Shown here piece by piece: positions 18,142 through 32,225 of a DNA stretch of 64,000 nucleotides. The stretch spans positions 313,572 to 377,571 of the forward strand of contig NZ_KE386979.1 in assembly GCF_000429865.1 (NCBI RefSeq), written 5' to 3'. Position 1 is the first letter of the stretch. Every line of letters starts with the position of its first letter. The stretch comes from Cucumibacter marinus DSM 18995 (GTDB lineage Bacteria; Pseudomonadota; Alphaproteobacteria; Rhizobiales; Devosiaceae). The notes under the pieces were generated by a model that worked only from the letters and a program-made list of their open reading frames with translations, ran no database searches and was not told where the DNA came from. Position numbers and translations under genes: made by a program.

Positions 18142-19143
18142 ATGAGCGTTCTGGTGACCGGGGGTGCGGGCTATATCGGTTCGCATATGGTTTTGCGGCT
18201 GGCCGATGCGGGCAATGAGGTTGTCGTGCTCGACAATCTCGTCACCGGCTTTGACTGGGCTGTCGATCGCCGGGCCAGCTTCGTTGAAGGCGATGTCGGC
18301 GACACAAGGTTTGTCGAGACGGTGCTGGACCAGCACAATGTCGAGGCAATCCTGCATTTCGCCGGGTCGATCGTGGTGCCGGAATCGGTCGAAAACCCGC
18401 TCAAATACTACCGCAACAACACCGCCAATACCCGCAACCTCATCGAGGCAGCCGTCAATGCGGGGGTGAAGCACATGATCTTCTCCTCGACCGCGGCGGT
18501 CTACGGCATGACCGGCAATGATCCGGTCAGCGAAGACGCGGTGCTCAACCCGATGTCGCCCTATGGCCGCTCGAAGCTGATGAGCGAGATGATGCTCGCC
18601 GACGTCGCTGCGGCCCACGACCTGACCTACGGCGTCCTGCGCTATTTCAACGTCGCGGGCGCCGATCCTGCGGGCCGGTCGGGACAGTCGACGCCGCGCG
18701 CCACCCATCTCATCAAGGTTGCCTGCCAGGCTGCGCTCGGGCAGCGGGACGAGATGTATATCTATGGCACCGACTATGACACGTCGGACGGCACGGGTCT
18801 GCGCGACTATATCCATGTCACCGACCTCATCGAGGCGCATGCGCTTTTGCTCGAGCACCTGCGCGGTGGCGGCGAGAACCTGACGCTGAATTGCGGTTAT
18901 GGCCATGGCTATTCGGTGCGCGAGGTGGTCGACACGGTGAAGAGCGTGTCCGGGGTCGACTTCAAGGCAATCGAGACCGACCGCCGGGCTGGCGATCCGG
19001 CAGCGGTCGTTGCGGGGGCCGATCGCATCCGCAAGGTCCTGGGCTGGGAGCCCGCCCATGCCGATCTCACCGAGATCGTCGGCGCGGCTTATGGCTGGGA
19101 AAAATATCTGCTCACCCGGAACGACCGGCCTGAAATCGCCTGA
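18142..19143 (+). CDS. galE: UDP-glucose 4-epimerase
   Basis: A 333-aa short-chain-dehydrogenase-type epimerase that interconverts UDP-glucose and UDP-galactose. The N terminus MSVLVTGGAGYIGSHMV is the Rossmann NAD site, SSTAAVYGM supplies the catalytic Ser/Thr, and YGRSK holds the Tyr-Lys pair. The ATG at 18142 is preferred over an upstream TTG at 18124, since it follows GGGGAACGAG and matches family N termini. It is divergent from galU, and a lytic transglycosylase gene follows 41 nt downstream. Confidence 0.95.
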   Translation: MSVLVTGGAGYIGSHMVLRLADAGNEVVVLDNLVTGFDWAVDRRASFVEGDVGDTRFVETVLDQHNVEAILHFAGSIVVPESVENPLKYYRNNTANTRNLIEAAVNAGVKHMIFSSTAAVYGMTGNDPVSEDAVLNPMSPYGRSKLMSEMMLADVAAAHDLTYGVLRYFNVAGADPAGRSGQSTPRATHLIKVACQAALGQRDEMYIYGTDYDTSDGTGLRDYIHVTDLIEAHALLLEHLRGGGENLTLNCGYGHGYSVREVVDTVKSVSGVDFKAIETDRRAGDPAAVVAGADRIRKVLGWEPAHADLTEIVGAAYGWEKYLLTRNDRPEIA

Positions 19144-19184
19144 GGCGCCCGCAAATTGCCGCAAGAATCGCCAAGGGTGACCCG

Positions 19185-20405
19185 ATGAAACGCTTCGCTT
19201 CTTCCGTCGCCGCTTTCACGCTCGTCCTCGGCCTTGCGGCCGGGGCGGCCCATTCCGCGCCCAATCAGAGCTTTGATGCGTTCATCAGGGATTTTGAGGC
19301 CAAGGCGGTCGCCGCGGGGATTTCGCGCGACGTCTATCGGCAGGCGACACAAGGGCTGACCGCCGACCCCTCGATCCCGACCTTTCAGGCGACACAGCCC
19401 GAATTCGAGACCCCGATCTGGGACTATATCGAGGGGCGTGTGAGCGAGCGCCGGGTGTCGGATGGCCGTGCGGCGGTGGCGCGCAACAAACCGCTGTTCG
19501 ACCGCATCGGGCGCGAATTCGGGGTCGATCCCTATATCCTTGCCGCGATCTGGGGCATGGAGAGCGATTATGGCGCGATCCTCTCCAACCGGACCTATAT
19601 CAAGCCTGTCATCCGCTCGCTGGCCTCGCTGGTGCATCAGCGGCGCGGGCGTCTGGCAGCCGATGAGGCCGAGTTCATCGCCGCCCTGCGGATCATCCAG
19701 CAGGGCGATGCCCGTGCCGATACGCTGGTGGGCTCATGGGCCGGGGCCATCGGGCATTTGCAGCTCATTCCGACCGCGTTCTTGCGCTACGCGACAGATG
19801 AAGATGGCGACGGGCGCCGCGATCCGCATGGCTCGCTGGCCGACGCGCTGGCGTCGAGCGCGAAATATCTCAGGGATCTCGGCTATCAGACCGGTCACGA
19901 CTGGGGCTATGAGGTCGAGCTGCCCTCGGGCTTTGACTATTCCCTCGCTGGCCGCGAGCATTACCGGCCGGCCTCCTTTTTCGCCCAGCGCGGGGTGAAG
20001 CGCGTCGCCGGGCGCGAGTTTTCCGATCTCAACGAAAACGTCTTTCTCTATGTGCCCGCGGGCCGGAACGGGCCGAAATTCCTGATGACCGCCAACTATC
20101 TGGTGCTCAAGGGCTATAATTTCTCTGATTCCTATGCGCTCGCGGTCGCCCACCTCACCGATCGGCTGAAAGGCGCCGGACCGTTTGTCGATGATTGGCC
20201 GCGTAATGCGCATTTCCTCAACCGCGCGCAGCGGGTCGATCTGCAGGAACGGCTCAAGCGCGCGGGGTACTATGATGGCGAGGTCGATGGCCGGCTTGGG
20301 CCGATCACGGCGCGGGCGCTCAGCGCATGGCAAGCGGCCAACGGGCAGGTGGCCGACGGGTTCGCGACCCTTGAAGCCTATCAGGCGCTCAGAAGCGGCA
20401 ATTGA
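19185..20405 (+). CDS. Lytic murein transglycosylase with PG-binding domain (MltB family)
   Basis: A 406-aa exported enzyme that cleaves peptidoglycan glycan strands to 1,6-anhydromuropeptides. A signal peptide spans about residues 1-25. The SLT_2/MltB catalytic domain covers about 28-325, with the catalytic glutamate in AAIWGMESDYGA (about E126) and the typical GSWAGAIGHLQLIPTAFLRY block. The last 65 residues form a peptidoglycan-binding_1 domain (RVDLQERLKRAGYYDGEVDG). No lipobox cysteine is evident, so it is likely soluble periplasmic. It follows galE by 41 nt and precedes another cell-envelope gene. Confidence 0.92.
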   Translation: MKRFASSVAAFTLVLGLAAGAAHSAPNQSFDAFIRDFEAKAVAAGISRDVYRQATQGLTADPSIPTFQATQPEFETPIWDYIEGRVSERRVSDGRAAVARNKPLFDRIGREFGVDPYILAAIWGMESDYGAILSNRTYIKPVIRSLASLVHQRRGRLAADEAEFIAALRIIQQGDARADTLVGSWAGAIGHLQLIPTAFLRYATDEDGDGRRDPHGSLADALASSAKYLRDLGYQTGHDWGYEVELPSGFDYSLAGREHYRPASFFAQRGVKRVAGREFSDLNENVFLYVPAGRNGPKFLMTANYLVLKGYNFSDSYALAVAHLTDRLKGAGPFVDDWPRNAHFLNRAQRVDLQERLKRAGYYDGEVDGRLGPITARALSAWQAANGQVADGFATLEAYQALRSGN

Positions 20406-20481
20406 TGTCCTTGATTTGCCACTCCATCCTTGAATTGCCACATGGCGCCGCGATAGTGGGGCGAGAAACCTTGGGATCGCC

Positions 20482-21723
20482 ATGCGCCTGTTGATTGCTC
20501 TTTTCCTGCTGATCGCGATCGCTGTGCCGCAAGCCGGCGCGCAAACACTCGACCTGCCAGGCGGTTTGCCCGGTCAGGCGAGCGTGTTCGATGGCGGAGA
20601 AGCAATCCAGCTTGCCCAGCAGCAACCGCGCAAACGCCGCTCGCTGCTCGATATTCTGTTCGGGCGCGACAAGCCGGAGCCGCAGGCCCAGCAGCCCCAA
20701 CAGCAGCAGCAGGCCGCGCCGCGCCGCCAGACCCAGCGCCGGGCCACGCCCTCGCCGTCGGTCGTCAATCTCATCGAGAAGAGCGAAAACGCCACCCGTC
20801 TCGCGGTGATCGGGGATTCGCTGGCGGTCGATCTCGCCAAGGCGCTCGACCGGCTTTATGCCGATGATCCCAATCTCGAGATCATCTCCAAGGGGGTGGG
20901 ATCCTCGGGCTTCGTGCGCGACGATTTCTTCGACTGGAACGCGGCCCTTGCCAAGTCGATTGAAGAGGACGAGTTCGATCTGGTCGTCATCGCCATCGGC
21001 ATCAATGACCGGCAGGAGATCGTCACCCCGAACGGGCGTGCCGATCCGCTCACCGACCCCTGGAAGGCCGAATATGTGAGCCGGCTCGAGGAGTTTCTCA
21101 ACCAGTTGCGCAGTGCCGGCATCCCCGCGGTCTGGGTCGGGCTGCCGCCGATGCGCGCGAACTCATACTCTTCCGCGATTGCGCAGATCAGCTCGCTGCA
21201 CCGCACCGCCAGCTTTTCGGGTGGGGCGGAGTTCGTCGATATCTATGAGCGCTTTGTCGACGAGAACGGCAACTACTCGGCCTATGGCCCCGACCTCAAC
21301 GGGCAGAACGAATTGATGCGCAAGAGCGACGGCATTCACTGGTCCTCGGCCGGGGCAGACAAGGTCGCGTTCTATATCGACAAGGCGGTGCGGCTTTTCT
21401 ATCGCGGCGGCGCCGTCTCGATCGAGGTGGCCGATCCGCTGGCCGGCTCACCGGCCCAGACCATGTCCCGCCCGCCTTATCAGGGGATCGGGCAGGTGCG
21501 GCTGCTGGAGGTGGCGGGCATCGTTGCGTCGCTCAACGAACCCAGCCGCTCGGCGGGTGATCTGCTTGAAGGCATTCCCGATGCCGATGAGGCCCGGATC
21601 GACTTCTCGACCATGCTCACCGCCCCTGAGGGCCGCGTGGATGCCTTTGGTGTGGGGGTTGTGCCGGGCGCGGATGACGAAGAGGCCGAAGGCCCTGCCG
21701 GTGAAGAGCTGGCGGTCAACTAG
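20482..21723 (+). CDS. Exported SGNH/GDSL hydrolase (DUF459)
   Basis: A 413-aa exported hydrolase of the SGNH fold, DUF459 group. A signal peptide spans about 1-21. A Gln/Pro/Arg-rich spacer follows (about 45-90, including runs of Gln). The catalytic domain has [13 protein letters not shown] (nucleophile Ser, about 113), [13 protein letters not shown] and the Asp-His block [11 protein letters not shown] (about 282-292). DUF459 proteins in rhizobia are linked to cell-envelope or exopolysaccharide modification, but a substrate is not established here. A disordered acidic C-terminal tail of about 90 residues follows the fold. Confidence 0.85.
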   Translation: MRLLIALFLLIAIAVPQAGAQTLDLPGGLPGQASVFDGGEAIQLAQQQPRKRRSLLDILFGRDKPEPQAQQPQQQQQAAPRRQTQRRATPSPSVVNLIEKSENATRLAVIGDSLAVDLAKALDRLYADDPNLEIISKGVGSSGFVRDDFFDWNAALAKSIEEDEFDLVVIAIGINDRQEIVTPNGRADPLTDPWKAEYVSRLEEFLNQLRSAGIPAVWVGLPPMRANSYSSAIAQISSLHRTASFSGGAEFVDIYERFVDENGNYSAYGPDLNGQNELMRKSDGIHWSSAGADKVAFYIDKAVRLFYRGGAVSIEVADPLAGSPAQTMSRPPYQGIGQVRLLEVAGIVASLNEPSRSAGDLLEGIPDADEARIDFSTMLTAPEGRVDAFGVGVVPGADDEEAEGPAGEELAVN

Positions 21724-21745
21724 GCAGAATCATTCCCGTTTCGCA

Positions 21746-21775
21746 CCTCGCCCTTCGACAAGCTCACCATGAAGG
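21746..21775. repeat. Fragment of an intergenic repeat family
   Basis: The CTCGCCCTTCG and ACAAGCTCACCATGA blocks match, in reverse orientation, the repeat unit at 33442-33496. Relative to that copy 7 bp are missing, consistent with loss between two TTCG direct repeats. Confidence 0.6.
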
Positions 21776-21796
21776 CCCGTCTGGCTTGCCGATGGT

Positions 21797-23227
21797 TCAG
21801 CGCGGCAGGTCGGTCTGGCCCATCAGGTCCATGTCGATGGCACGGGCGGCCTGGCGGCCTTCCCGGATCGCCCAGACAACCAGCGACTGGCCGCGGCGCA
21901 TATCGCCGGCGGTATAGACGCCGTCGACCGTCGTGCGGTAGCCGAAGGTGTCCGCGAACAGGTTGCCGCGGGCATCCTTGTCGGCGCCGAGTTCGTCGAG
22001 CATGCCTTCCGAGATCGGGTGCGCAAAGCCGATGGCCAGCAGCACCAGATCGGCCTTGAGAATGAACTCAGAGCCTTCGACAGGCTGGCGCTTTTCATCG
22101 ACGCGGGCGCATTTGACCCCGGTCGCGTGACCTGCCGGATTGCCGACGACTTCGAGCGTCCCGGCCTGGAACTCGCGCTGCACGCCTTCGGCCTGCGAGG
22201 AGGAGGTGCGCATCTTGATGGCCCAGTTCGGCCAGGAGGTGAGCTTGTCTTCCTTCTCGGGAGGCTGGGGGCGAATGTCGAGCTGGGTCACCGAGACAGC
22301 ACCCTGGCGGAAAGCGGTGCCCACGCAGTCCGAGGCCGTGTCGCCGCCGCCGATGACGACGACGTTCTTGCCATTGGCGAGGATCGGGTCTTCGTCGCCG
22401 ATATCCTCTCCGGCAACGCGGCGGTTCTGCTGCACCAGGTAAGGCATGGCGAAATGAACGCCGAGCATATCCTGGCCGGGCAGCTGGGGATCGCGCGGGT
22501 GTTCCGCACCACCGCACAACAGCACGGCGTCATGCTTGGCGCGCAGCTCGGAGATCGGGCGGGTGACCCCGATATTCTCATTGTAATGGAAGACCACGCC
22601 TTCGCCGGTGAGCTGTTCGACCCGGCGGTCGATATGGTGCTTTTCCATCTTGAAGTCGGGAATGCCATAGCGCAGCAGGCCACCGGCGCGGGCCGCGCGC
22701 TCATAGACATGCACTTCGTGTCCGGCGCGGGCGAGCTGCTGGGCGGCGGCAAGGCCAGCCGGGCCCGAGCCGATCACGGCAACCGATTTGCCGGTCTTGT
22801 GCTCGGCCGGCTGCGGCCGGATCCAGCCATTGGCAATGGCCTTGTCGGCAACGGCCTGCTCGACGGTCTTGATCGCAACCGGGCTGTCCTCGAGATTGAG
22901 CGTGCAGCCTTCCTCGCAGGGCGCGGGGCAGATGCGGCCAGTGAATTCGGGGAAGTTGTTGGTCGAATGCAGGTTCTGCGAGGCCTGGCGCCAGTCCTCG
23001 TTGTAGACGAGGTCGTTCCAGTCCGGGATCTGGTTGTTGACCGGGCAGCCGGTGGTTTCCGAATGGCAATAAGGGATGCCGCAATCCATGCAGCGCGAGG
23101 CCTGCTGGACGACTTCGCTGTCGCTCATCGGAATGGTGAATTCGCGGAAATGACGAACCCGGTCGGAAGCCGGCTCATAGCGCGGTTCCTGGCGGTTATA
23201 TTCGAGAAAACCGGTGACCTTACCCAT
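21797..23227 (-). CDS. gltD: Glutamate synthase (NADPH) small subunit
   Basis: A 476-aa flavoprotein that passes electrons from NADPH to the large subunit in ammonium assimilation. The N-terminal cysteine clusters for two [4Fe-4S] centres are seen in [20 protein letters not shown] and [16 protein letters not shown]; the FAD site is [19 protein letters not shown] and the NADPH site [20 protein letters not shown]. Length matches the family. It lies 23 nt downstream of gltB on the same strand and forms the usual gltBD operon. Confidence 0.96.
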   Translation of the reverse strand: MGKVTGFLEYNRQEPRYEPASDRVRHFREFTIPMSDSEVVQQASRCMDCGIPYCHSETTGCPVNNQIPDWNDLVYNEDWRQASQNLHSTNNFPEFTGRICPAPCEEGCTLNLEDSPVAIKTVEQAVADKAIANGWIRPQPAEHKTGKSVAVIGSGPAGLAAAQQLARAGHEVHVYERAARAGGLLRYGIPDFKMEKHHIDRRVEQLTGEGVVFHYNENIGVTRPISELRAKHDAVLLCGGAEHPRDPQLPGQDMLGVHFAMPYLVQQNRRVAGEDIGDEDPILANGKNVVVIGGGDTASDCVGTAFRQGAVSVTQLDIRPQPPEKEDKLTSWPNWAIKMRTSSSQAEGVQREFQAGTLEVVGNPAGHATGVKCARVDEKRQPVEGSEFILKADLVLLAIGFAHPISEGMLDELGADKDARGNLFADTFGYRTTVDGVYTAGDMRRGQSLVVWAIREGRQAARAIDMDLMGQTDLPR

Positions 23228-23250
23228 AGTTAGTCCTCAATCCTTCCGGC

Positions 23251-27969
<4,719 letters not shown>

Positions 27970-28400
27970 GGCTCTACCCCGCTGGTTCAGGCAGCCTGCC
28001 GCTGGGCAGGCACTTCGCTCGTCCGGGTCGTATCGGGGATGTCCCATACGGCTCGCTGAGAGCGGATACCCATTTTATCAAAGAGCGGTTGCCCTGGGCA
28101 CCGACCGCTCGGCTCACAATGCCGGCCTCGGCGAGCTTTGGCGCTCTTGAACCGTAGCCGGTGGTTCGACCGCCCGGGAGACGGGTCCGTCGAGAATGGA
28201 CAACATTACTGTCCTAATTCGGCGCAGACACTGCCAGAAATCATGCGCGGGCGCAACCATCAGGCAAGAGGTTTGTGAATGCAAGCACCTTCTGTCGCAA
28301 TATGGGGAAATGCACAAAGAGCGCGATCCCGTAAGGAATCGCGCTCAAAACGCACATTTTTTGTACTTAACGTGTTACGCACATTCGGGAAAACCGGGTT
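27970..28400. other. Gene-free gltB upstream / hsp20 downstream region
   Basis: This 431-bp stretch holds the gltB leader and promoter region and the 3' side of the hsp20 gene. I see no credible ORF. A 9-bp hairpin GAGCGCGAT / ATCGCGCTC at 28319-28346 may terminate hsp20 transcription, although its following T run (TCTTTG on the minus strand) is weak. A short inverted repeat GGACA-N7-TGTCC at 28198-28214 could be an operator; no known regulator fits clearly. Confidence 0.4.
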
Positions 28401-28865
28401 TTAGTGCGCGGTATTGTCCTCGATTTCGGCCTTGCCGGCATCACCATTGGTGATGGCAATCTGACGCGGACGCTTGCTTTCGGGCAGTTCGCGGACAAGG
28501 TCGATATGCAGCAGGCCGTTTTCGAGGCTGGCGCCGGTCACTTCGACATGATCGGCGAGCTGGAAGCGGCGCTCGAAAGAGCGTTCGGCGATGCCGCGAT
28601 GGAGGAATTCGCGCTGGTCGCTGGCGGAAACCGCCGGGCGGGCGCCCTTCACCGAAAGGGTGTTTTCCTTGGCTTCGATGGCGATGTCGTCATTCGAGAA
28701 GCCGGCCACCGCCATGGTGATGCGGTAGGCGTCTTCGCCGGTGCGCTCGATATTATAGGGCGGATAGCCACCCGTTTCCTGCGCGACGGACGAATCAAGA
28801 AGCGAGAAAAGCCGGTCGAAGCCGACGGTGGAACGGTAGAAGGGGGAAAGGTCGAGATTGCGCAT
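28401..28865 (-). CDS. Small heat-shock protein, Hsp20/IbpA family
   Basis: A 154-aa ATP-independent chaperone that holds unfolding proteins for later refolding. The N-terminal MRNLDLSPFYRSTVGFDRLF motif is typical of the rhizobial/IbpA class, followed by the alpha-crystallin domain (YNIERTGEDAYRITMAVAGF, then ERRFQLADHVEVTGASLENG with LLHIDL). The ATG at 28865 is chosen over an upstream extension to 29000, since it follows AGGAG and matches family N termini. Expression is probably controlled by the RNA thermometer directly upstream. It is monocistronic. Confidence 0.94.
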   Translation of the reverse strand: MRNLDLSPFYRSTVGFDRLFSLLDSSVAQETGGYPPYNIERTGEDAYRITMAVAGFSNDDIAIEAKENTLSVKGARPAVSASDQREFLHRGIAERSFERRFQLADHVEVTGASLENGLLHIDLVRELPESKRPRQIAITNGDAGKAEIEDNTAH

Positions 28866-28978
28866 GTCATATTCTCCTGATGAGCAACATGAGTGGTTTC
28901 GCATTGCCGGCACCCCTTTTTCGGGCGGACCGGCGATTGGCGTAACGCCCGTGAGTGGCGCGTTACACCGAATAGATA
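28866..28978 (-). promoter_or_regulatory. ROSE-type RNA thermometer in the hsp20 5' UTR
   Basis: Read on the minus strand, the leader folds into consecutive hairpins. The first has a perfect GTAACGC / GCGTTAC stem, the second a GCCGG / CCGGC stem, and the last pairs TTGCT with the AGGAG ribosome site just before ATG. The core UGCU-CAUC-AGGA can form U-A, G-G, C-G and U-A pairs, the hallmark G-G mismatch of ROSE elements. CATGT upstream also pairs with ACATG across the start codon. ROSE elements melt at heat-shock temperature and free the ribosome site. The boundaries are approximate. Confidence 0.85.
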
Positions 28979-29059
28979 AGCGAGCAAAAACCCAGTTCAA
29001 GAGCCTGAACCTCAGATGAATGGATGCTTCGAAAATCGTTCAGGCAGAGGCTGTTAGAC

Positions 29060-29185
29060 ATGATCGTGCAGTCAACGGAGCGAATGGTTCGCAACCGGGC
29101 TGCCGCAACCCGGGCGCCATAACCCGCCCCCCGCATGGCGCCCATCCTTAAAGGCCAGCAGTCCCGCCGGACTGCTGGCTTTTTG
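29060..29185 (+). ncRNA. Candidate small RNA or leader RNA ending in a strong terminator
   Basis: This plus-strand stretch contains a CCGGG/CCCGG stem (about 29095-29113), a perfect GGCGCCAT / ATGGCGCC stem (29114-29143) and an 11-bp terminator hairpin, packed one after another with no ORF. It lies between hsp20 (leftward) and an alpha/beta-hydrolase gene starting at 29291. It might be an independent small RNA or an attenuator for the hydrolase gene. I recognise no Rfam class, and the 5' end is a guess. Confidence 0.35.
29154..29184 (+). terminator. Strong Rho-independent terminator
   Basis: The arms GCCAGCAGTCC (29154-29164) and GGACTGCTGGC (29169-29179) form a perfect 11-bp stem with a CGCC loop, followed at once by TTTTT. 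No coding gene reads into it on the plus strand, which is why a small RNA upstream is suspected. Confidence 0.85.
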
Positions 29186-29290
29186 CTGTGCGGCGTGTTT
29201 TCGCGCCAGCGCTTGCCGATGCGGGTCAGGCATCCTAAGTGATTGCGGCAGCGGCGCTCCGCCGCACCAGGGTGAACCAAAGAGGACCAC

Positions 29291-30265
29291 ATGGGCGAGC
29301 TTGCCGTCAGCGAACAGGCCGTTTTGGCCGATATCCCGAGCAATCCTATGCCCGAAGGTGCCCGCGCCGCCTATTTCACCACCCCCGACAAGGTGCGCCT
29401 GCGCTATGCGGTGTGGCGGCGCTCCGAGGGGCCGCGGCGCGGCACGATCTGTCTCGTGCACGGGCGCTGCGAATTCATCGAGAAATATTACGAGACCATC
29501 GAGGATTTCCGCCGCCGCGGTTTCGCCGTCGCCACTTTCGACTGGCGCGGGCAGGGCGGGTCCGACCGCTTCTCGACGCGTTCGAAGGCCGGATATGTCA
29601 ACCGGTTCGAGGACTACTGGACCGATCTCAAGGCCTTCCACACCGATATTCTTCTGCCCGATTGCCCGCCGCCCTATTTCCTTGTCGGGCATTCCATGGG
29701 CGGTCTCGCCAGCCTCTTGGCAGTGGCGCGCGACCGGCTGATGTTCGACCGGGTGTTCCTGTCCTCGCCGATGATCGCACTCGATTTTCCGATCGGGCTC
29801 GGGATTGCCGCCTCGATCCTCGAGATCGCCAAGATGGCAGGTCTCGGGCGCATCGAGATCGCCCGGCGGGCGGACAAGCCCCAGACCGAGGATACCTTTG
29901 CCGGCAATCCGTTGACCTCGGATTTCGATCGCTATATGCGCATGGTCAACACGCTCAAGGAACGGCCCGATCTTGAGGTGCGCGGGCCGACCATCGCCTG
30001 GACCGCCGCGGCGATGAGGGCGATGTCGCGGGCCAACGCTGAGGATTTTCCGAGCCGCATCAATACCCCCGTCCTGATGCTCGCCGCGGCTCGCGACCAG
30101 GTGGTCTCGACACCGGCGACCGAACAGCTCGGCTTGCGCCTGAGAACCGGGCGGCACGGGGTAATTGCCGGGGCGCGGCACGAATTGTTCATGGAGAACG
30201 ATGCGATTCGCGGCCAGGTGCTGGCCGCGTTCGATGCCTTCATCACCGAGCAGAGCCCGGTCTGA
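29291..30265 (+). CDS. Alpha/beta hydrolase, lysophospholipase-like
   Basis: A 324-aa serine hydrolase resembling the PldB/monoacylglycerol-lipase group (Hydrolase_4). The oxyanion region has LVHGRCEFIEKYYETI, FDWRGQGGSDRFS follows, and the nucleophile elbow is VGHSMGG (Ser near residue 137). The Asp and His of the triad are expected in LAAARDQVV and GARHELFME near the C terminus. There is no signal peptide, so it acts in the cytosol or at the inner leaflet. It starts with ATG after AGAGGA. It ends convergently, with the hisN stop on the opposite strand beginning at the next base. Confidence 0.87.
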   Translation: MGELAVSEQAVLADIPSNPMPEGARAAYFTTPDKVRLRYAVWRRSEGPRRGTICLVHGRCEFIEKYYETIEDFRRRGFAVATFDWRGQGGSDRFSTRSKAGYVNRFEDYWTDLKAFHTDILLPDCPPPYFLVGHSMGGLASLLAVARDRLMFDRVFLSSPMIALDFPIGLGIAASILEIAKMAGLGRIEIARRADKPQTEDTFAGNPLTSDFDRYMRMVNTLKERPDLEVRGPTIAWTAAAMRAMSRANAEDFPSRINTPVLMLAAARDQVVSTPATEQLGLRLRTGRHGVIAGARHELFMENDAIRGQVLAAFDAFITEQSPV

Positions 30266-31081
30266 TCAGGCCGCCGCGTCGCCGAGGATATCGAGGGCTG
30301 CAGCATGCAGTTCGGCATTGGCCGCGGCCACGACCTGCCCGCCCTGTTCGGCACGGCCCGAGGACCAGCTGGTGATGATCCCGCCGGCATTCTCGATGAT
30401 CGGGATGAGTGCGGCGATATCGACCGCCTTCAGCCCTTCTTCGACCACCAGGTCGATCTGGCCGGAAGCGAGCAGCGCATAAGCATAGCAATCGGTGCCA
30501 TAGCGGGCGAGCCGGGCGGCGGCTTCAAGCCGCTGATAGCCGTGGCGCGAGGCTTCGGTCTCGAACAGGGCCGGGGAGGTGGTGGCCATCTTGGCGGTGG
30601 CGAGCTTGGCGCTCCTGTTCACCGCGATGGCGCGTGTCTCGCCATTGTGCTCGAGCCAGGCGCGGCCCGGCAGGCCGTAATAGGCTTCCCCGGTAAAGGG
30701 CTGGCTCATCATGCCGGCCACCGCTTCACCCTCGAACGTCAGGCCGATCAGCGTGCCCCAGAGCGGAATCCCGGAGATGAAGGCACGGGTGCCGTCGATC
30801 GGATCGATAATCCACTCATAAGGGCTGTCGGCATCTTTTCTGTCCCATTCCTCGCCGGAAATGGCATGACCGGGGAAATTGCGCGCCAGCACGTCGCGGA
30901 TCGCCAGTTCGGCGCCCCGGTCGGCCTCCGTCACCGGGTCAAAGCCGCCCTCTTCCTTGTTGTCGACATTCAGTGCCGTGCGGAAATGGCGAAGCGTCTC
31001 CCGCGCGGCGGCGTCGGCAGCTTCGCGCAGCGTCGCCTCGATGGCCTCGGGCGTGATGTCGGGCAAACGGAAATCGGTCAC
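30266..31081 (-). CDS. hisN: Histidinol-phosphatase, inositol-monophosphatase family
   Basis: A 271-aa Mg-dependent phosphatase of the IMPase fold. Motifs are GFDPVTEADRGAE, the metal ligands in SGEEWDRKD and IIDPIDGTRAFISGIPLWG, and the C-terminal GLKAVDIAALIPIIENAGG. The overall pattern fits the HisN-type histidinol-phosphatase used by actinobacteria and many alphaproteobacteria instead of HisB. An inositol or other sugar phosphatase role remains possible. The next gene in the same direction upstream is the N-formylglutamate amidohydrolase, 62 nt away, also linked to histidine metabolism. Confidence 0.85.
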   Translation of the reverse strand: MTDFRLPDITPEAIEATLREAADAAARETLRHFRTALNVDNKEEGGFDPVTEADRGAELAIRDVLARNFPGHAISGEEWDRKDADSPYEWIIDPIDGTRAFISGIPLWGTLIGLTFEGEAVAGMMSQPFTGEAYYGLPGRAWLEHNGETRAIAVNRSAKLATAKMATTSPALFETEASRHGYQRLEAAARLARYGTDCYAYALLASGQIDLVVEEGLKAVDIAALIPIIENAGGIITSWSSGRAEQGGQVVAAANAELHAAALDILGDAAA

Positions 31082-31143
31082 GGGTCTCTCGGCCTGAAAA
31101 GCGTTGATCGGCGGGCGGGTGCGGGACAGGTCCGCGTTGCGGG

Positions 31144-32079
31144 CTATTCGGCAGCTTCAGCGGTGTCGGCCGCGACGGTGCCCGTCAGCAGCCGTAAATC
31201 GAATTGCGCGAAGCCGGTCAAGAGCCGTTCGATAATATCCATCAGGCTGGCAAAGCCGTCATTCGGGCTCAGCGTCCGCTCGTTCATGTAAAGATGCCGG
31301 CTGATCTCGATCTGCAGCGCATGCAGGCCGTGCCGCGGGCGGCCATAGGTGCGGGTGTTGTGACCGCCTGCATAGGGGCGATTGCGCGCGACCCGCAGGC
31401 CTGCACCTGAAAACACCGTCTCCGCCAGATCGACCAGTGCCGGGGCGCAGGCGCTGCCATAGCGGTCGCCCAGAACGATATCGGGGCTGGCGCGATTGCC
31501 GGTCCGCCCGAGCTGGGGCATGGAGTGGCAATCGATCAGCACCGCGACGCCGAATTCGGCCAGGGTTTCGCCCAGCAGCTTTTGCAGCGTCTGGTGATAG
31601 GGCTTGTAGATGCCTTCAATGCGCATCAGCGCGTCCGACAGATGCAGGCGCGAACCGTAGATCTGCCGGGTTTCCGAGACATTGCGCGCCAGGGTGCCCA
31701 ACCCGGCGGCGACGCGCGGTGACTTTGTGTTGAACCGGCTCGGCAGCGGCTCGTGGAACATGGCCGGATCGAGCTCGTAGGGCTCGCGGTTCACATCCAG
31801 ATATGCGCGCGGAAAATGGGCCCGCAACAGCGGCATGCCCTTGCGCGGCGCGCGGGAAAACAGATCATCGACAAAGGCGTCTTCGGACTGGCGGATCGCA
31901 GTGCGGTCGAGTTGCGAGATCTCGAGAAAGCGTGCCGGATAGTCGCGTCCCGAATGGGGTGAATTAAAGACAAAGGGAGCCAGCAGTCGCCGCGGCCGAA
32001 CGGTTTCGAAGGCGGGGCGGTCGATATAATCCGAACGCATGGCAGTCAGCGGCAGGCCGAACACTTCTGTCATGATCAC
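31144..32079 (-). CDS. N-formylglutamate amidohydrolase family protein
   Basis: A 311-aa amidohydrolase of the FGase family, which releases formate from N-formylglutamate in histidine degradation. The family N-terminal block FNSPHSGRDYPARFL is clear, as is AYLDVNREPYELDPAMF, and the metal/histidine block LIDCHSMPQ. It overlaps no neighbour; hisN lies downstream in the same direction and cpdR is divergent. No other hut genes are visible, so the physiological substrate may be different. An alternate start two codons in is possible. Confidence 0.87.
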   Translation of the reverse strand: MIMTEVFGLPLTAMRSDYIDRPAFETVRPRRLLAPFVFNSPHSGRDYPARFLEISQLDRTAIRQSEDAFVDDLFSRAPRKGMPLLRAHFPRAYLDVNREPYELDPAMFHEPLPSRFNTKSPRVAAGLGTLARNVSETRQIYGSRLHLSDALMRIEGIYKPYHQTLQKLLGETLAEFGVAVLIDCHSMPQLGRTGNRASPDIVLGDRYGSACAPALVDLAETVFSGAGLRVARNRPYAGGHNTRTYGRPRHGLHALQIEISRHLYMNERTLSPNDGFASLMDIIERLLTGFAQFDLRLLTGTVAADTAEAAE

Positions 32080-32225
32080 ACTGTGCCCAAAGGGCGCGGA
32101 TTCGTCCAGTGGGCAGCGCTGTGGCGGCGTTTAGGCTTTTTACAATCTCCACCTTGCAGCGGGCGGACAAGACGGGCAAATTGCGCGCAACTTTAAGAGA
32201 CCCCCAGCCGAGCGATTCCGAACCC

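Noticed and set aside
22019..23233. 404-aa plus-strand reading frame over gltD
   Set aside because: gltD motifs are complete on the minus strand and fit the gltBD operon.
28319..28346. Strong terminator after hsp20
   Set aside because: The stem is good, but the following sequence on the minus strand has a poor T run, so it was kept only as a weak remark.
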